Origin: Mesorhizobium_G sp050247155
Lineage (GTDB): Bacteria > Pseudomonadota > Alphaproteobacteria > Rhizobiales > Rhizobiaceae
Assembly: GCA_050247155.1 (NCBI GenBank)
Contig: JBFWUS010000023.1
Location: forward strand, 4,542-68,541
DNA length: 64,000 nt
Direction of reading: 5' to 3'
The notes under the pieces are model-generated. The model made no database searches. It was given only the letters and a program-made list of their open reading frames with translations, and had not been told where the DNA came from. Within the stretch, counting starts at the first letter, position 1; each line of letters begins with the position of its first letter. This document shows, piece by piece, positions 26,740-37,197 of this stretch. Both the position numbers and the translations under genes were made by a program.

Positions 26740-27399
26740 TCAAGCCGTCGGCTGCTTGGTCTTGCGCAGATAGGGCAGGATCGTATCAAACGAGCCGAAC
26801 CGCTTCAGCGCGTCTTCGTTCGAGACGGCCGCGGTAATGATCACGTCTTCGCCCTGTTTCCAGTTGGCGGGGGTGGCCACCTGATGCTTCGCCGTCAACT
26901 GGATGGAATCGACGACGCGGAGGATCTCATCGAAATTGCGTCCGGTCGTCATCGGATAAGTCAGCACCAGCTTGATCTTCTTGTCCGGCCCGATCACGTA
27001 GACCGAACGCACTGTCGCATTGTCCGCCGGGGTGCGGCCCTCGGACGAATCTCCTGCCTCTGCCGGGAGCATCTCGTAAAGTTTCGCGACCTTCAGATCC
27101 TTGTCGCCGATCAGCGGATAGTTGACCGAAAATCCGGTCGCCACCTTGATGTCTTCCTGCCATTTGTCGTGGCTGGACACCGGGTCTACCGAGATACCGA
27201 TGATCTTGACGTTGCGTTTCTTGAACTGGTCAGCGAGCCCAGCCATCGTGCCCAGCTCTGTCGTGCAGACCGGCGTGAAATTCTTGGGATGGCTGAACAG
27301 CACCGCCCAGCCGTCGCCGATCCAATCATGGAAGCTGATCGGTCCCTGCGTGGTCTCGGCCTGAAAGTCCGGCGCAGTGTCGTTGATGCGAAGGCTCAT
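26740..27399 (-). CDS. 1-Cys peroxiredoxin (Prx6 type)
   Basis: Thiol peroxidase of 219 residues. Seen: the peroxidatic-Cys motif FTPVCTTELG (Cys about residue 46) and the long C-terminal extension with GPDKKIKLVLTYPMTTGRNFDEILRV typical of the Prx6 branch rather than 2-Cys enzymes. Reduces hydrogen peroxide and organic peroxides. Upstream gene of a likely two-gene unit with the MBL hydrolase. Confidence 0.92.
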   Translation of the reverse strand: MSLRINDTAPDFQAETTQGPISFHDWIGDGWAVLFSHPKNFTPVCTTELGTMAGLADQFKKRNVKIIGISVDPVSSHDKWQEDIKVATGFSVNYPLIGDKDLKVAKLYEMLPAEAGDSSEGRTPADNATVRSVYVIGPDKKIKLVLTYPMTTGRNFDEILRVVDSIQLTAKHQVATPANWKQGEDVIITAAVSNEDALKRFGSFDTILPYLRKTKQPTA

Positions 27400-27560
27400 G
27401 ACGTTCCTCCCTCGGATGATCGGATGTTGAAAATGATGGAATCGGCGCGGCTCCCGCCCGGATTCCTTTGACGGGACGTTATATCACTCCCATCCAGCCC
27501 GGAAGCCTGACCATTTCTTCATGCGACCGAAGAGCGAAAACCTATGCTCTTCCGGCATAA

Positions 27561-27592
27561 ACGAAAAGGCCCGGACAAGCCGGGCCTTGACG
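27561..27592 (-). terminator. Rho-independent terminator of hppA
   Basis: Perfect 9-bp stem 27566-27574 with 27580-27588 (AAGGCCCGG / CCGGGCCTT) and a 5-base loop. Read on the minus strand it is followed by a TTTT run (27567-27564). It lies 26 bases past the hppA stop. Confidence 0.85.
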
Positions 27593-27613
27593 TCAGACAA
27601 GCGGCTGTGCGGC

Positions 27614-29782
27614 TTAGCCGTGCGCCAGAACCGCCAGCAGCAACAGCGCCACGATGTTGGTGATCTTGATCGCAGGGTTGACGGCCGGGCCGGCGGTATC
27701 CTTGTAGGGGTCGCCTACCGTGTCGCCGGTGACCGAAGCCTTGTGCGCCTCGGAACCCTTCAGGTGCTTGACGCCATCCTTGTCGGTGAAACCGTCCTCG
27801 AACGACTTCTTGGCGTTGTCCCAGGCGCCGCCGCCCGAGGTCATCGAGATGGCGACGAACAGGCCGTTGACGATCACGCCGAGCAGCGAAGCGCCGAGCG
27901 CGGCGAAAGCCGAGGCCTTCGAGCCGGAGATCAGCAGCACGCCAAAGTAGACGACCAGCGGCGCCAGCACCGGCAGCAGCGACGGGATGATCATCTCCTT
28001 GATCGCGGCGCGGGTGAGCAGGTCGACGGCCTTGGCGTAGTCGGGCTTGGAAGTGCCTTTCATGATGCCCGGATTTTCGCGGAACTGACGGCGCACTTCC
28101 TCGACGATCGAGCCGGCAGCCCGGCCGACCGCCGTCATGGCGATACCGCCGAACAGATACGGGATCAGGCCGCCGAAGATCAGGCCGGCGACGACATAGG
28201 GGTTCGACAGGTCGAAGGAGACCGCGCCGACATCCTTGAAGTACGGAAAGCTGGTAGAGCCTTCGGCGGTCGCCTGGGCGACAAAATACTGAAGGTCGTA
28301 GCTATAGGCCGCGAACAGCACTAGCGCACCGAGGCCGGCCGAACCGATCGCATAGCCCTTGGTGACCGCCTTGGTGGTGTTGCCGACCGCGTCGAGCGCG
28401 TCGGTGGACTGACGCACTTCCTTCGGCAGGCCCGACATCTCGGCGATGCCGCCGGCATTGTCGGTGACCGGGCCGAAGGCGTCGAGCGCGACGATCATGC
28501 CGGCGAGGCCGAGCATGGTGGTCACCGCGACGCCCGTGCCGAACAGACCGGCCAGCTGGTAGGTCGCGATGATGCCGGCGACGATGACCAGCGCCGGCAG
28601 CGCCGTCGATTCCAGCGAAACCGCAAGACCCTGGATGACATTGGTGCCGTGGCCGGTGACCGAGGCCTGGGCGATCGAGTTGACCGGACGCTTGTTGGTG
28701 CCGGTGTAGTATTCGGTGATCACCACGATCAGCGCCGTCACAATCAGGCCGACAATGCCGCACCAAAACAGATTCCAGCCGGTGATCGCCGACGTAGTCG
28801 CCGTTGCCGGCAGGATTTCACCCCAACCGATAGTCAGTGAAGTTGCCGCGCCGAGGCCAACGACCGACAGGATGCCGGTGACGATCAGGCCCTTGTAGAG
28901 CGCGCCCATGATCGAGCCGTTGGCGCCCAGCTTGACGAAGAAGGTGCCGACGATCGAGGTCAGAATGCACGCGCCGCAGATCGCCAACGGATAGACCATC
29001 GCCGATTCGAGGAAGTCGCTGCCGGTGAAGAAGATCGCCGCCAGAACCATCGTCGCCACGACGGTCACCGCGTAGGTTTCGAACAAATCGGCGGCCATGC
29101 CGGCGCAGTCGCCGACATTGTCGCCCACATTGTCGGCGATGGTCGCGGGGTTGCGCGGGTCATCCTCCGGAATGCCGGCCTCAACCTTGCCGACGAGGTC
29201 ACCGCCGACATCCGCGCCCTTGGTGAAGATACCGCCGCCGAGACGCGCGAAGATCGAGATCAGCGAAGCGCCGAAGCCAAGCGAAACGAGGGCGTCGATA
29301 ACTTCGCGGTCATCAGGAAACAGACCGCCGAGCGTGGGCGTGGTCAGAATCAGAAAATAGACCGAGACGCCGAGCAGCGCGAGGCCGGCCACCAGGAGAC
29401 CGGTGATCGCGCCCGACTTGAAAGCGATGTCGAGGCCGGCGGCCAGACTGTTGGAAGCCGCCTGCGCCGTGCGCACATTGGCGCGGACAGAGACGTGCAT
29501 GCCAATGAAGCCGGCCACGCCCGACAACACCGCGCCAATCAAAAAGCCGATCGCCGCGTAGCCGTTGAGCAGCCACCAAGCGAGCACAAACACGACCACG
29601 CCGACGATGGCGATGGTGGTGTATTGACGCGTGAGATAGGCTTGAGCGCCCTCGCGGATCGCGGCGGATATTTCCTGCATGCGAGCGTTGCCCTGATCCG
29701 CGGCGAGAACCGAGCGCGTGGCCCAGATCGCGTAGAGGATAGAAAGCAAGCCGCAAAGTACGACAACCCAGACTGTCAGCAT
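27614..29782 (-). CDS. hppA: Membrane-bound proton-pumping pyrophosphatase
   Basis: Integral membrane H+-translocating inorganic pyrophosphatase, 722 residues, about sixteen membrane segments. Seen: substrate motif GGDLVGKVEAGIPEDDPRNP (about 195-215) and the acidic NVGDNVGDCAGMAADL loop. The residue after GNTT is lysine (GNTTKAVTKG), the mark of the potassium-independent class. ATG at 29782 gives the usual short N-terminus. It stands alone, with its own terminator. Confidence 0.96.
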   Translation of the reverse strand: MLTVWVVVLCGLLSILYAIWATRSVLAADQGNARMQEISAAIREGAQAYLTRQYTTIAIVGVVVFVLAWWLLNGYAAIGFLIGAVLSGVAGFIGMHVSVRANVRTAQAASNSLAAGLDIAFKSGAITGLLVAGLALLGVSVYFLILTTPTLGGLFPDDREVIDALVSLGFGASLISIFARLGGGIFTKGADVGGDLVGKVEAGIPEDDPRNPATIADNVGDNVGDCAGMAADLFETYAVTVVATMVLAAIFFTGSDFLESAMVYPLAICGACILTSIVGTFFVKLGANGSIMGALYKGLIVTGILSVVGLGAATSLTIGWGEILPATATTSAITGWNLFWCGIVGLIVTALIVVITEYYTGTNKRPVNSIAQASVTGHGTNVIQGLAVSLESTALPALVIVAGIIATYQLAGLFGTGVAVTTMLGLAGMIVALDAFGPVTDNAGGIAEMSGLPKEVRQSTDALDAVGNTTKAVTKGYAIGSAGLGALVLFAAYSYDLQYFVAQATAEGSTSFPYFKDVGAVSFDLSNPYVVAGLIFGGLIPYLFGGIAMTAVGRAAGSIVEEVRRQFRENPGIMKGTSKPDYAKAVDLLTRAAIKEMIIPSLLPVLAPLVVYFGVLLISGSKASAFAALGASLLGVIVNGLFVAISMTSGGGAWDNAKKSFEDGFTDKDGVKHLKGSEAHKASVTGDTVGDPYKDTAGPAVNPAIKITNIVALLLLAVLAHG

Positions 29783-29974
29783 GAGCGGATGTTCCTTGAA
29801 GAGACTTCAGCCCGGAAAACCCCTCCCGGACCACAAAGATAGCGCGCGACGGCCCCTCGCCGACCCGCCTTTCGCTGCGGCTTATGCGAAAGCAGGGCGC
29901 AAACGTCAAGGCAATGCTCTTGTTCGGGCCGCGGCTTTCACCGGCATAATCGATTTAGGCTGCAGCGGCGGGCA

Positions 29975-31189
29975 TCAGCTTTGCGAAAGCGTCGCGCCGC
30001 GCCGTCCGAGAATGACGAGGTAAGTCAAGGCCAGAAGGCACACTGCCACCACAGGAAACACGATCCAGTTCAGCATCTCCCAGCCGCCGGCATTGTAGGT
30101 GGCGCCGGCCATCAGCGAAGCGAAGGCGGTCGAGGAAAACAGTATGAGGTCGTGAAAACCCTGCACCTTGGCCTTTTCCGCCGGACGATAGGTGTCGGCC
30201 ACGATCGCGGTTGCGCCAATGAAGCCAAAATTCCAGCCGAGACCCAGCAGAATCAGCGAGGTCCAGAACTGCCAGAGCTGGATGCCGGAAAGGGCGACGA
30301 GCGCGCAGGCGATCAGCAGCAGAAGGCCAAGCGCGACGATCCGCTCGACGCCGAACCGCGCAATCAGCCGGCCGGTGAAGAAACTCGGTCCAAACATCGC
30401 CATCACATGCCAGGAGATGCCGAGCGTTGCCTGATCGGCCGAAAAACCGCAGCCGACCATGGCAAGCGGCGCGCCAGTCATGACGAAAACCATCAGCGCG
30501 AATGAGCCGACACCGCAGATCAGACCGACGACAAAGCGCGGCTGGCTGATTATTTCGCTGAGCGGTCGCGCCTGTGAGGCATCGATGGCCGGTCCGGCGT
30601 TGGAGAGGGCCTCCTTGCGCAGGAAAGACAGGATTGCCGCGCCGACAAGGGCGACTACGGGGATGGCTGCAAAAGATCCGGCAAACATCACCGGAGCAAA
30701 CAATTCGCGCGTGAAGATAACGATCTGCGGCCCCAGAATCGCGGTGATCACGCCGCCTGCGAGCACAAAGGAGATCGCTCGCGCCTTGAACTCCGGCGGT
30801 GCATTGTCCGCCGCGGCAAACCGGAACTGCTGCACAAAGGCGCCGCCTATCCCGAGGATTGCAAGGCTGAACGCGAAAAACCAGAAGGCCGACTGAAAGA
30901 TCGCCAGCGATGCAGCCACACCACCGAGTGCCGTGACCAGCGTGCCGATCATGAAGCCGCCGCGCTGGCCGGCCCAGCGGATGATCGCAGCCGCGGGCAG
31001 CGCGCCCAACGCCACGCCGACATTGTAGCCGGTGATCGGCGCGGTGGCCAAAGACTTGTCGGGACCCAGCAGATAATAACCGACCAAACCGCCTATGGAG
31101 AGCGCAATCGGCGCCGCCGACCCCACGATCGCCTGCGAGGCTGCCAGGATAATGGCCGTGCGACGGGCTTCGGCTTCAGGCTGGGACAT
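29975..31189 (-). CDS. MFS transporter
   Basis: Major facilitator protein of 404 residues, about twelve membrane segments, with a central loop (residues about 205-220) between the two halves. Its substrate is not recognisable. It lies between the riboflavin/nusB operon and hppA in the same direction, 93 bases after nusB ends, possibly read through from it. Confidence 0.82.
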   Translation of the reverse strand: MSQPEAEARRTAIILAASQAIVGSAAPIALSIGGLVGYYLLGPDKSLATAPITGYNVGVALGALPAAAIIRWAGQRGGFMIGTLVTALGGVAASLAIFQSAFWFFAFSLAILGIGGAFVQQFRFAAADNAPPEFKARAISFVLAGGVITAILGPQIVIFTRELFAPVMFAGSFAAIPVVALVGAAILSFLRKEALSNAGPAIDASQARPLSEIISQPRFVVGLICGVGSFALMVFVMTGAPLAMVGCGFSADQATLGISWHVMAMFGPSFFTGRLIARFGVERIVALGLLLLIACALVALSGIQLWQFWTSLILLGLGWNFGFIGATAIVADTYRPAEKAKVQGFHDLILFSSTAFASLMAGATYNAGGWEMLNWIVFPVVAVCLLALTYLVILGRRGATLSQS

Positions 31190-31282
31190 CGCGACCTTCG
31201 ATCCAAAAGACGCTTCTTGTCGATTCTGCAGCTCGGGTAAACGGCCTCCGGCGGCCCTCGCTTATGCCAGGGTACGCCGCGA

Positions 31283-31777
31283 TCAGGCGTCCTTGCCCCT
31301 GCCCTCACCACGCACGTGACGCGCCACGCGATCCAGCACCGCATTGACCAGCCGAGGCTCTTCTTCCTCGTAAAAGGCCTTGGCGATGTCGACATATTCC
31401 GAAACGATCACCGCGACCGGCACGTCGGCGCGCTTCATCAACTCGTAGACGCCGGCGCGCATGATCGCCCTGAGAGTCGAATCAAGCCGCGACAGCGGCC
31501 AATCCTCCGTCAGCGCGTTGCGGATGACCGGATCGATCGTCTTCTGGCTCTCAACGACACCCGCCAGGATTGCCCGGAACCATTGGGCGTCCGCCTCGCG
31601 GTAGGTCGCGCCGTCCACTTCCTTGCCGAGACGGAAGGATTCGTATTCCGCCGTCGTCTCAAGCAGCCCGCTGCCGGCGACATCCATCTGGTAGAGCGCC
31701 TGCACAGCGGCAAGCCGCGCCGCGCCGCGCTTGTTGGCCTGACGGCCGCTTTGGGTGGTGGAAGCCGGCTCGGTCAC
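31283..31777 (-). CDS. nusB: Transcription antitermination protein NusB
   Basis: RNA-binding antitermination factor for rRNA operons, 164 residues. Seen: RGAARLAAVQALYQMDVAG at the N-terminus and IVSEYVDIAKAFYEEEEPRLVNAVLDRVA at the end of the domain. The start is GTG at 31777, four bases after ribH stops, so ribH-nusB are tightly linked. Confidence 0.95.
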   Translation of the reverse strand: MTEPASTTQSGRQANKRGAARLAAVQALYQMDVAGSGLLETTAEYESFRLGKEVDGATYREADAQWFRAILAGVVESQKTIDPVIRNALTEDWPLSRLDSTLRAIMRAGVYELMKRADVPVAVIVSEYVDIAKAFYEEEEPRLVNAVLDRVARHVRGEGRGKDA

Positions 31778-31781
31778 GGGA

Positions 31782-32270
31782 TCAAAGGCCTTTTGCCAGG
31801 CGTTCGCGGTGAGCGATCATCGTCAGCGCCGCACGCGCCGCGAAGCCGCCCTTGTCGCCTTCGGACTGGCGCGCGCGCACCCAGGCCTGCTCCAAATTCT
31901 CGGTCGTCAAAATGCCGTTGCCGACAGCAATGGACTCGTTGACCGACAGATTCATCAGGCCGCGCGAAGATTCGTTAGCGACGATCTCGAAATGATAGGT
32001 CTCGCCACGAATGACCGTGCCCAGCGCGACAAAGCCGTCATAGGATTTGCCTTCATCCATCTCGGCATCGAGCGCAAAGGAAATCACCGCCGGCACTTCG
32101 AGTGCGCCCGGAACAGTGATCACGTCATAGGTCGCGCCGGCCTCGTCGAGCGCAGCCTTCGCGCCTGCCAGCAAGGCGTCGGCGAGATCGTCGTAGAAGC
32201 GCGCTTCGACGATCAAAAGGTGCGCCTTTTTCTCAGGCTTCAGAAAAGCGTTTGCGGCGTGTTCGGCCAT
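31782..32270 (-). CDS. ribH: 6,7-dimethyl-8-ribityllumazine synthase
   Basis: Condenses the pyrimidinedione with 3,4-dihydroxybutanone phosphate, the penultimate riboflavin step. Seen: EARFYDDLADALLAGA, the VPGALEVP motif, GTVIRGETYHFE with the catalytic His, and NGILTTENLEQA. 162 residues. A 63-base gap separates it from ribE; I see no FMN riboswitch. Confidence 0.96.
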   Translation of the reverse strand: MAEHAANAFLKPEKKAHLLIVEARFYDDLADALLAGAKAALDEAGATYDVITVPGALEVPAVISFALDAEMDEGKSYDGFVALGTVIRGETYHFEIVANESSRGLMNLSVNESIAVGNGILTTENLEQAWVRARQSEGDKGGFAARAALTMIAHRERLAKGL

Positions 32271-32333
32271 CGGTGTCTCCGGAAAGCCGGTCGTTTAGGC
32301 CGAATGGATTTTGACCGCAAGGGTAGTGGCGCA

Positions 32334-32951
32334 CTAAAGCCCCTGCTCAGCCGCTTCCTTCAGCCGCGCGGCATATCGCGCCATCGTATCGACTTCGAGA
32401 TTGACGCTGTCGCCGGCCTGCCGCTCGCCCCAAGTGGTGACCTGCAGAGAGTGATGGATCAGAAGCACGTCGAAGCGCGTGCCATCGACCTTGTTCACCG
32501 TCAGCGACGTGCCATCCAGCGCGACCGAGCCCTTGGGCGCAATGAATTTGGCAAGTTCGCGCGGCGCTTCCAGCGTGAAGCGCACGGCACCGCCCTCGTC
32601 CTCGCGCGCCACGATCCTGGCCATGCCGTCGACATGGCCGGAGACGATGTGGCCGCCCAGCTCGTCGCCGATCTTCAGCGCTCGCTCGAGGTTGATGCGC
32701 GTGCCGGTTTCCCAGGTAGACGCGGACGTCAGCCGCAATGCCTCCTCCCAGGCCTCGACCTCGAACCAGCATGCGTTCGAGCCGCCTTCCGGCAACTCAA
32801 CGACGGTCAGGCAGACGCCAGCACAGGAAATGGAAGCGCCGATGTCGATGGTTGCGGGGTCATAAACGGTCTCGATGCGCAACCGGATGCCTTCCGGCAA
32901 GGGCGAGACTTTGCCGATCGTGCCGACATCCGTGACAATGCCTGTAAACAT
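32334..32951 (-). CDS. ribE: Riboflavin synthase alpha chain
   Basis: Dismutates two lumazine molecules to riboflavin. Two homologous barrels of about 95 residues: MFTGIVTDVGTI begins the first and GGHIVSGHVDGMARI the second, followed by GTSLTVNKVDG. 205 residues. The ATG at 32951 starts the invariant MFTGIV and overlaps the ribD stop; a frame extension to 32978 lies inside ribD. The synonym ribC is used in some species. Confidence 0.95.
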   Translation of the reverse strand: MFTGIVTDVGTIGKVSPLPEGIRLRIETVYDPATIDIGASISCAGVCLTVVELPEGGSNACWFEVEAWEEALRLTSASTWETGTRINLERALKIGDELGGHIVSGHVDGMARIVAREDEGGAVRFTLEAPRELAKFIAPKGSVALDGTSLTVNKVDGTRFDVLLIHHSLQVTTWGERQAGDSVNLEVDTMARYAARLKEAAEQGL

Positions 32952-34069
32952 CAGAGCGGCCTCGCCCATTCTTTGCATTCATCATCGCCAAAGCGCGTTT
33001 CGCGGACGAGCCGAAACCCATCCGGAATGCTTTCCGCGCTGATCGGCGCAGGAATGCCGCCTTCGCCGACCGGACCCGGTCCGCGAAACAGCACGATCCG
33101 GTCAACCAGATCATCGGCCAGAAAAGCCCGAGCCGTCTCCGCCCCACCCTCGACCAGCACCGTCGAGACGCCCTGCCCAGCAAGGTCATCCAGCAGTTCC
33201 GGCAAAGCCAGTCGCCCGTCAAAAAGCTCGGCAGCCAAAATGCGGACTCCGGCTTTTTCCAAGGCCGCTCGCGCCGTCTCGTTCGCGTCACTGCAGGCGG
33301 CTAGCCAGACCGGTGTTTGCCTAGCACTTTCCGCCAATTTCGACTCCACTGGCAGCCGCGCGTTCGGATCGAGGACGATCCGGATCGGAGAGCGCTTTGC
33401 CAGCCCCGGCAATCGCACGGTCAATTCGGGGTCGTCGGCAATAGCGGTGTTGACGCCAACCAGGATTGCGTCGCTTTCGGCGCGCATCAGATGGACCTGC
33501 CCGCGCGCAATTGGGCCGGTGATCGCGACCTGGCCCTCGCCGAGCCGACCGATCATGCCATCGGCCGAAATGGCAAGTTTCAGAGTCACTTCCGGCCGCT
33601 TCTTGAGAGATCGAGTCAAATAGCCCGCCATCTGATTGGCGGCCTGTGCAGCCAGCATACTCTCGACCACCTCAATGCCTGCCGCGCGTAAAATGGCGTA
33701 GCCCTTGCCGGATACGCGGTCGTCAGGATCCGTCGCCGCCCCCACCACGCGTTTAACGCCCGCAGCCACCAGCGCGTTGGCGCAGGGCGGCGTGCGGCCA
33801 TGGTGCGCGCAAGGTTCCAGCGTCACGTAGGCCGCCGCTCCTCGCGCCCGCTCGCCGGCCTCGGTCAGCGCCTCCGCTTCGGCATGCGGCCGGCCGCCGA
33901 TTGCCGTCACGCCGCGGCCAATGATGACCGGGCCACTGCCATCGTCGCGCACGATCAACGTACCTACGGAAGGGTTCGTACCGGTCAGGCCAAGATGTTT
34001 TCGAGATAGCCTGATGGCGGCCGCCATGAAACGGCGGTCAGTGTCGGTTGCGCCACCTGCGGTCATCAC
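32951..34069 (-). CDS. ribD: Bifunctional riboflavin deaminase/reductase RibD
   Basis: Deaminates and reduces the GTP-derived pyrimidine. N-terminal deaminase with zinc motifs HAEAEAL and PCAHHGRTPPC; C-terminal reductase from about residue 150 with KLAISADGMIGR and VLVEGGAETARAFL. 372 residues. It starts directly after the nrdR stop and overlaps ribE, so nrdR-ribD-ribE are coupled. Confidence 0.96.
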   Translation of the reverse strand: MMTAGGATDTDRRFMAAAIRLSRKHLGLTGTNPSVGTLIVRDDGSGPVIIGRGVTAIGGRPHAEAEALTEAGERARGAAAYVTLEPCAHHGRTPPCANALVAAGVKRVVGAATDPDDRVSGKGYAILRAAGIEVVESMLAAQAANQMAGYLTRSLKKRPEVTLKLAISADGMIGRLGEGQVAITGPIARGQVHLMRAESDAILVGVNTAIADDPELTVRLPGLAKRSPIRIVLDPNARLPVESKLAESARQTPVWLAACSDANETARAALEKAGVRILAAELFDGRLALPELLDDLAGQGVSTVLVEGGAETARAFLADDLVDRIVLFRGPGPVGEGGIPAPISAESIPDGFRLVRETRFGDDECKEWARPL

Positions 34070-34534
34070 TCAGCGCTCGTCGTCCTCACCGGACAACTCG
34101 CCCAGCACATCGTGAAAATCCTTGGCCTCGCGGAAGTTGCGATAGACCGAGGCGAAACGCACATAGGCGACGTCGTCCAGCGACTTCAGCGCCTCCATCA
34201 CCAGCCGCCCTATTTCTTCCGAAGGGACTTCGGTTTCGCCCGAGCTTTCGAGCTGGCGCACGATGCCGGTCACCGCGCGGTCTATACGCTCCGGATCGAC
34301 GTTGCGCTTGCGCACGGCGATCTCGACCGAGCGTAGCAGCTTGTCGCGATTGAACGGCACCTTGCGGCCCGACTTTTTCATCACGACAAGATCGCGCAGT
34401 TGCACACGCTCGAAGGTCGTAAAGCGTCCGCCGCAATCGGGGCAGACGCGCCGACGCCGGATCGCGGCCCCATCTTCAGCGGGCCGTGAATCTTTCACCT
34501 GTGTGTCTTCCGACTGGCAGTAGGGGCAGCGCAT
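34070..34534 (-). CDS. nrdR: Transcriptional repressor NrdR
   Basis: Zinc-ribbon/ATP-cone repressor of ribonucleotide reductase genes; senses (d)ATP. Seen: N-terminal CPYCQSEDTQVKDSR and CPDCGGRFTTFER, then the ATP-cone VVMKKSGRKVPFNRDKLLRSVE. 154 residues. Usually glyA lies directly upstream; here an AbrB/PIN toxin-antitoxin pair sits between, 3 bases away. Confidence 0.96.
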   Translation of the reverse strand: MRCPYCQSEDTQVKDSRPAEDGAAIRRRRVCPDCGGRFTTFERVQLRDLVVMKKSGRKVPFNRDKLLRSVEIAVRKRNVDPERIDRAVTGIVRQLESSGETEVPSEEIGRLVMEALKSLDDVAYVRFASVYRNFREAKDFHDVLGELSGEDDER

Positions 34535-34537
34535 GAA

Positions 34538-34945
34538 TCAATTTATCTTTGGGGTTATCAACACGACGGTTGGAAAGTAGGTGCGATAGCGTCCGATATC
34601 TCGTGTCACGATTGGCAAATCAAGCACGGCGGCGTGAGCGCCAATGAAGAAGTCTGGAAGCACGCCCGTCTTAAGACCGCCCGCTTGGCGGTAGTGAGCA
34701 TGCGCCTTTGAGGCCAAGAAAAGCGCCGCGCGAGGCATAGGTGTCAACAACAGGCCGGCGTCGGAGATAAATTCGTCGAGTGCTTCCACTGTCCCGAATC
34801 TCGCCGCGAGTTCAGCGTAGACAATGTCATTGATTGTCAAAGAACTCATAGTTTGAGCTCTGGAAAGAGCCTGCGCCGACCAGTCCTCCCAAACAGGATC
34901 GCCTGTCAGCAGATCCAGCAACACATTTGAATCTATGAATGCCAA
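34538..34945 (-). CDS. PIN-domain toxin (VapC-like)
   Basis: Probable endoribonuclease toxin of 135 residues. Seen: acidic residues of the PIN active site in FIDSNVLLDLL (Asp5), YAELAARF (Glu), LPDFFIGAHA and VTRDIGRYR. It overlaps the antitoxin end by 13 bases and stops 3 bases before nrdR starts, so transcription from the module could continue into nrdR-rib-nusB. Confidence 0.88.
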   Translation of the reverse strand: MAFIDSNVLLDLLTGDPVWEDWSAQALSRAQTMSSLTINDIVYAELAARFGTVEALDEFISDAGLLLTPMPRAALFLASKAHAHYRQAGGLKTGVLPDFFIGAHAAVLDLPIVTRDIGRYRTYFPTVVLITPKIN

Positions 34946-35175
34946 TCATCACCGCGGGTCAGCGCCATGATTTCATCCGTTGTCAGGCCAGGACCCAGCA
35001 TACCGCGGTACTTGTCAAACCTGGTCACCGGCCTTTTCCCGTCCACGCGCTGAACAACAATTTCGTTACGGTCATTCAGCGTGAATTCAACTTCGTCGCC
35101 CGGCCCAACGCGCAGCATCTCGCGCACGATCTTCGGGATGGTCAGCTGCCCTTTGCTCGTGATTTTCGTGCCCAC
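34933..35175 (-). CDS. AbrB/MazE-like antitoxin
   Basis: Small DNA-binding antitoxin. Seen: swapped-hairpin AbrB domain TKITSKGQLTIPKIVREML, then GDEVEFTLNDRNEIVVQ; the C-terminus (about residues 50-80) would cover the toxin. I place the start at GTG 35175 because GAGG lies five bases before it and the AbrB domain then begins at residue 2; a GTG at 35202 in frame would sit inside the palindromic operator. About 80 residues. Confidence 0.85.
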   Translation of the reverse strand: MGTKITSKGQLTIPKIVREMLRVGPGDEVEFTLNDRNEIVVQRVDGKRPVTRFDKYRGMLGPGLTTDEIMALTRGDDWHS

Positions 35176-35184
35176 TACGACCTC

Positions 35185-35214
35185 AGTAATACCTATGTTC
35201 ACATAGGTATTACT
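35185..35214. promoter_or_regulatory. 30-bp perfect palindrome, likely antitoxin operator
   Basis: Arms 35185-35198 and 35201-35214 are exact inverted copies (AGTAATACCTATGT / ACATAGGTATTACT) around a TC centre. It lies 9 bases upstream of the preferred antitoxin start, where AbrB-type antitoxins bind to repress their own operon. It is also 28 bases from the glyA stop. Confidence 0.75.
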
Positions 35215-35242
35215 CGGTTATCGCGAAATCAAGCTCCGCCAA

Positions 35243-36556
<1,314 letters not shown>

Positions 36557-36684
36557 GGATGGTCCCCTTGCGTGTCCGGGTGCGATGGCGGCGCATTAAC
36601 ACACATGCTTTGCCGCCGTCACGCTCGCGAAGCGAATTTTGCTGGCGGCTTTGCGGCATGGCGGGCCGCAAGCGAAGCTGATTG

Positions 36685-37197
36685 TCAGTCCAGCGCCATG
36701 CCGGCCTTCAGATTGGCCAATGTCGCCATCATCATCAAAGGATTGAATGGCGACGATTCAAAGCCATTCCTGTCATAAAAGCGGGCGGCGTCCTCATTCA
36801 ACGCATGAACGAGAATGCCGCGTATGCCGATCGTTTCAGCCGCATGGAGGACACGTTGACAGGCATCCCTCAGCAACGCGTCGCCGAGACCCTTTCCTCG
36901 CGCCGACACATCTGTCGCAAGCCGGCCAAGGATAACGACCGGAACTGGGTCCGGCATATTCCTGCGCATGCGGCCGGTCGCCTCCCGCACTGATACCGAG
37001 TTGGCGGCGAGCGCGTAGTAGCCAACGACGTTTATGTCGCCGCAGACTACAAAGGTTCGAGATGCGCCGGTAACCTGATTGGCGAGCGCGCGATTTTGCA
37101 GCCACGAATTCAGGCTGGTCTCTCCGCAATCAAAAGAAGCGACTATGTGCGAGTTAGAAAGCGGCTCCGGCGGGCGCAAATTCAAGTCTTTTCCCAC
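36685..37197 (-). CDS. GNAT acetyltransferase toxin (TacT-like)
   Basis: GNAT protein of about 170 residues. Seen: FDCGETSLNSWLQNRA near the N-terminus, FVVCGDINVVGYYALA, and the acetyl-CoA loop VSARGKGLGDALL. These features and the adjacent DUF1778 gene fit TacT toxins, which acetylate aminoacyl-tRNA. The start is taken as GTG 37197, overlapping the antitoxin by 16 bases; a start nearer to the SFDCGE motif cannot be excluded. Confidence 0.85.
   Translation of the reverse strand: MGKDLNLRPPEPLSNSHIVASFDCGETSLNSWLQNRALANQVTGASRTFVVCGDINVVGYYALAANSVSVREATGRMRRNMPDPVPVVILGRLATDVSARGKGLGDALLRDACQRVLHAAETIGIRGILVHALNEDAARFYDRNGFESSPFNPLMMMATLANLKAGMALD

Noticed and set aside
31778..32333. FMN riboswitch around ribH
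   Set aside because: The gap between ribE and ribH is only 63 bases and no RFN-like conserved stems are seen.
31755..33623. 622-codon open frame on the plus strand
   Set aside because: It runs antisense to nusB, ribH, ribE and ribD, all clearly conserved; it has Arg/His-rich low-complexity sequence typical of a GC-rich shadow.
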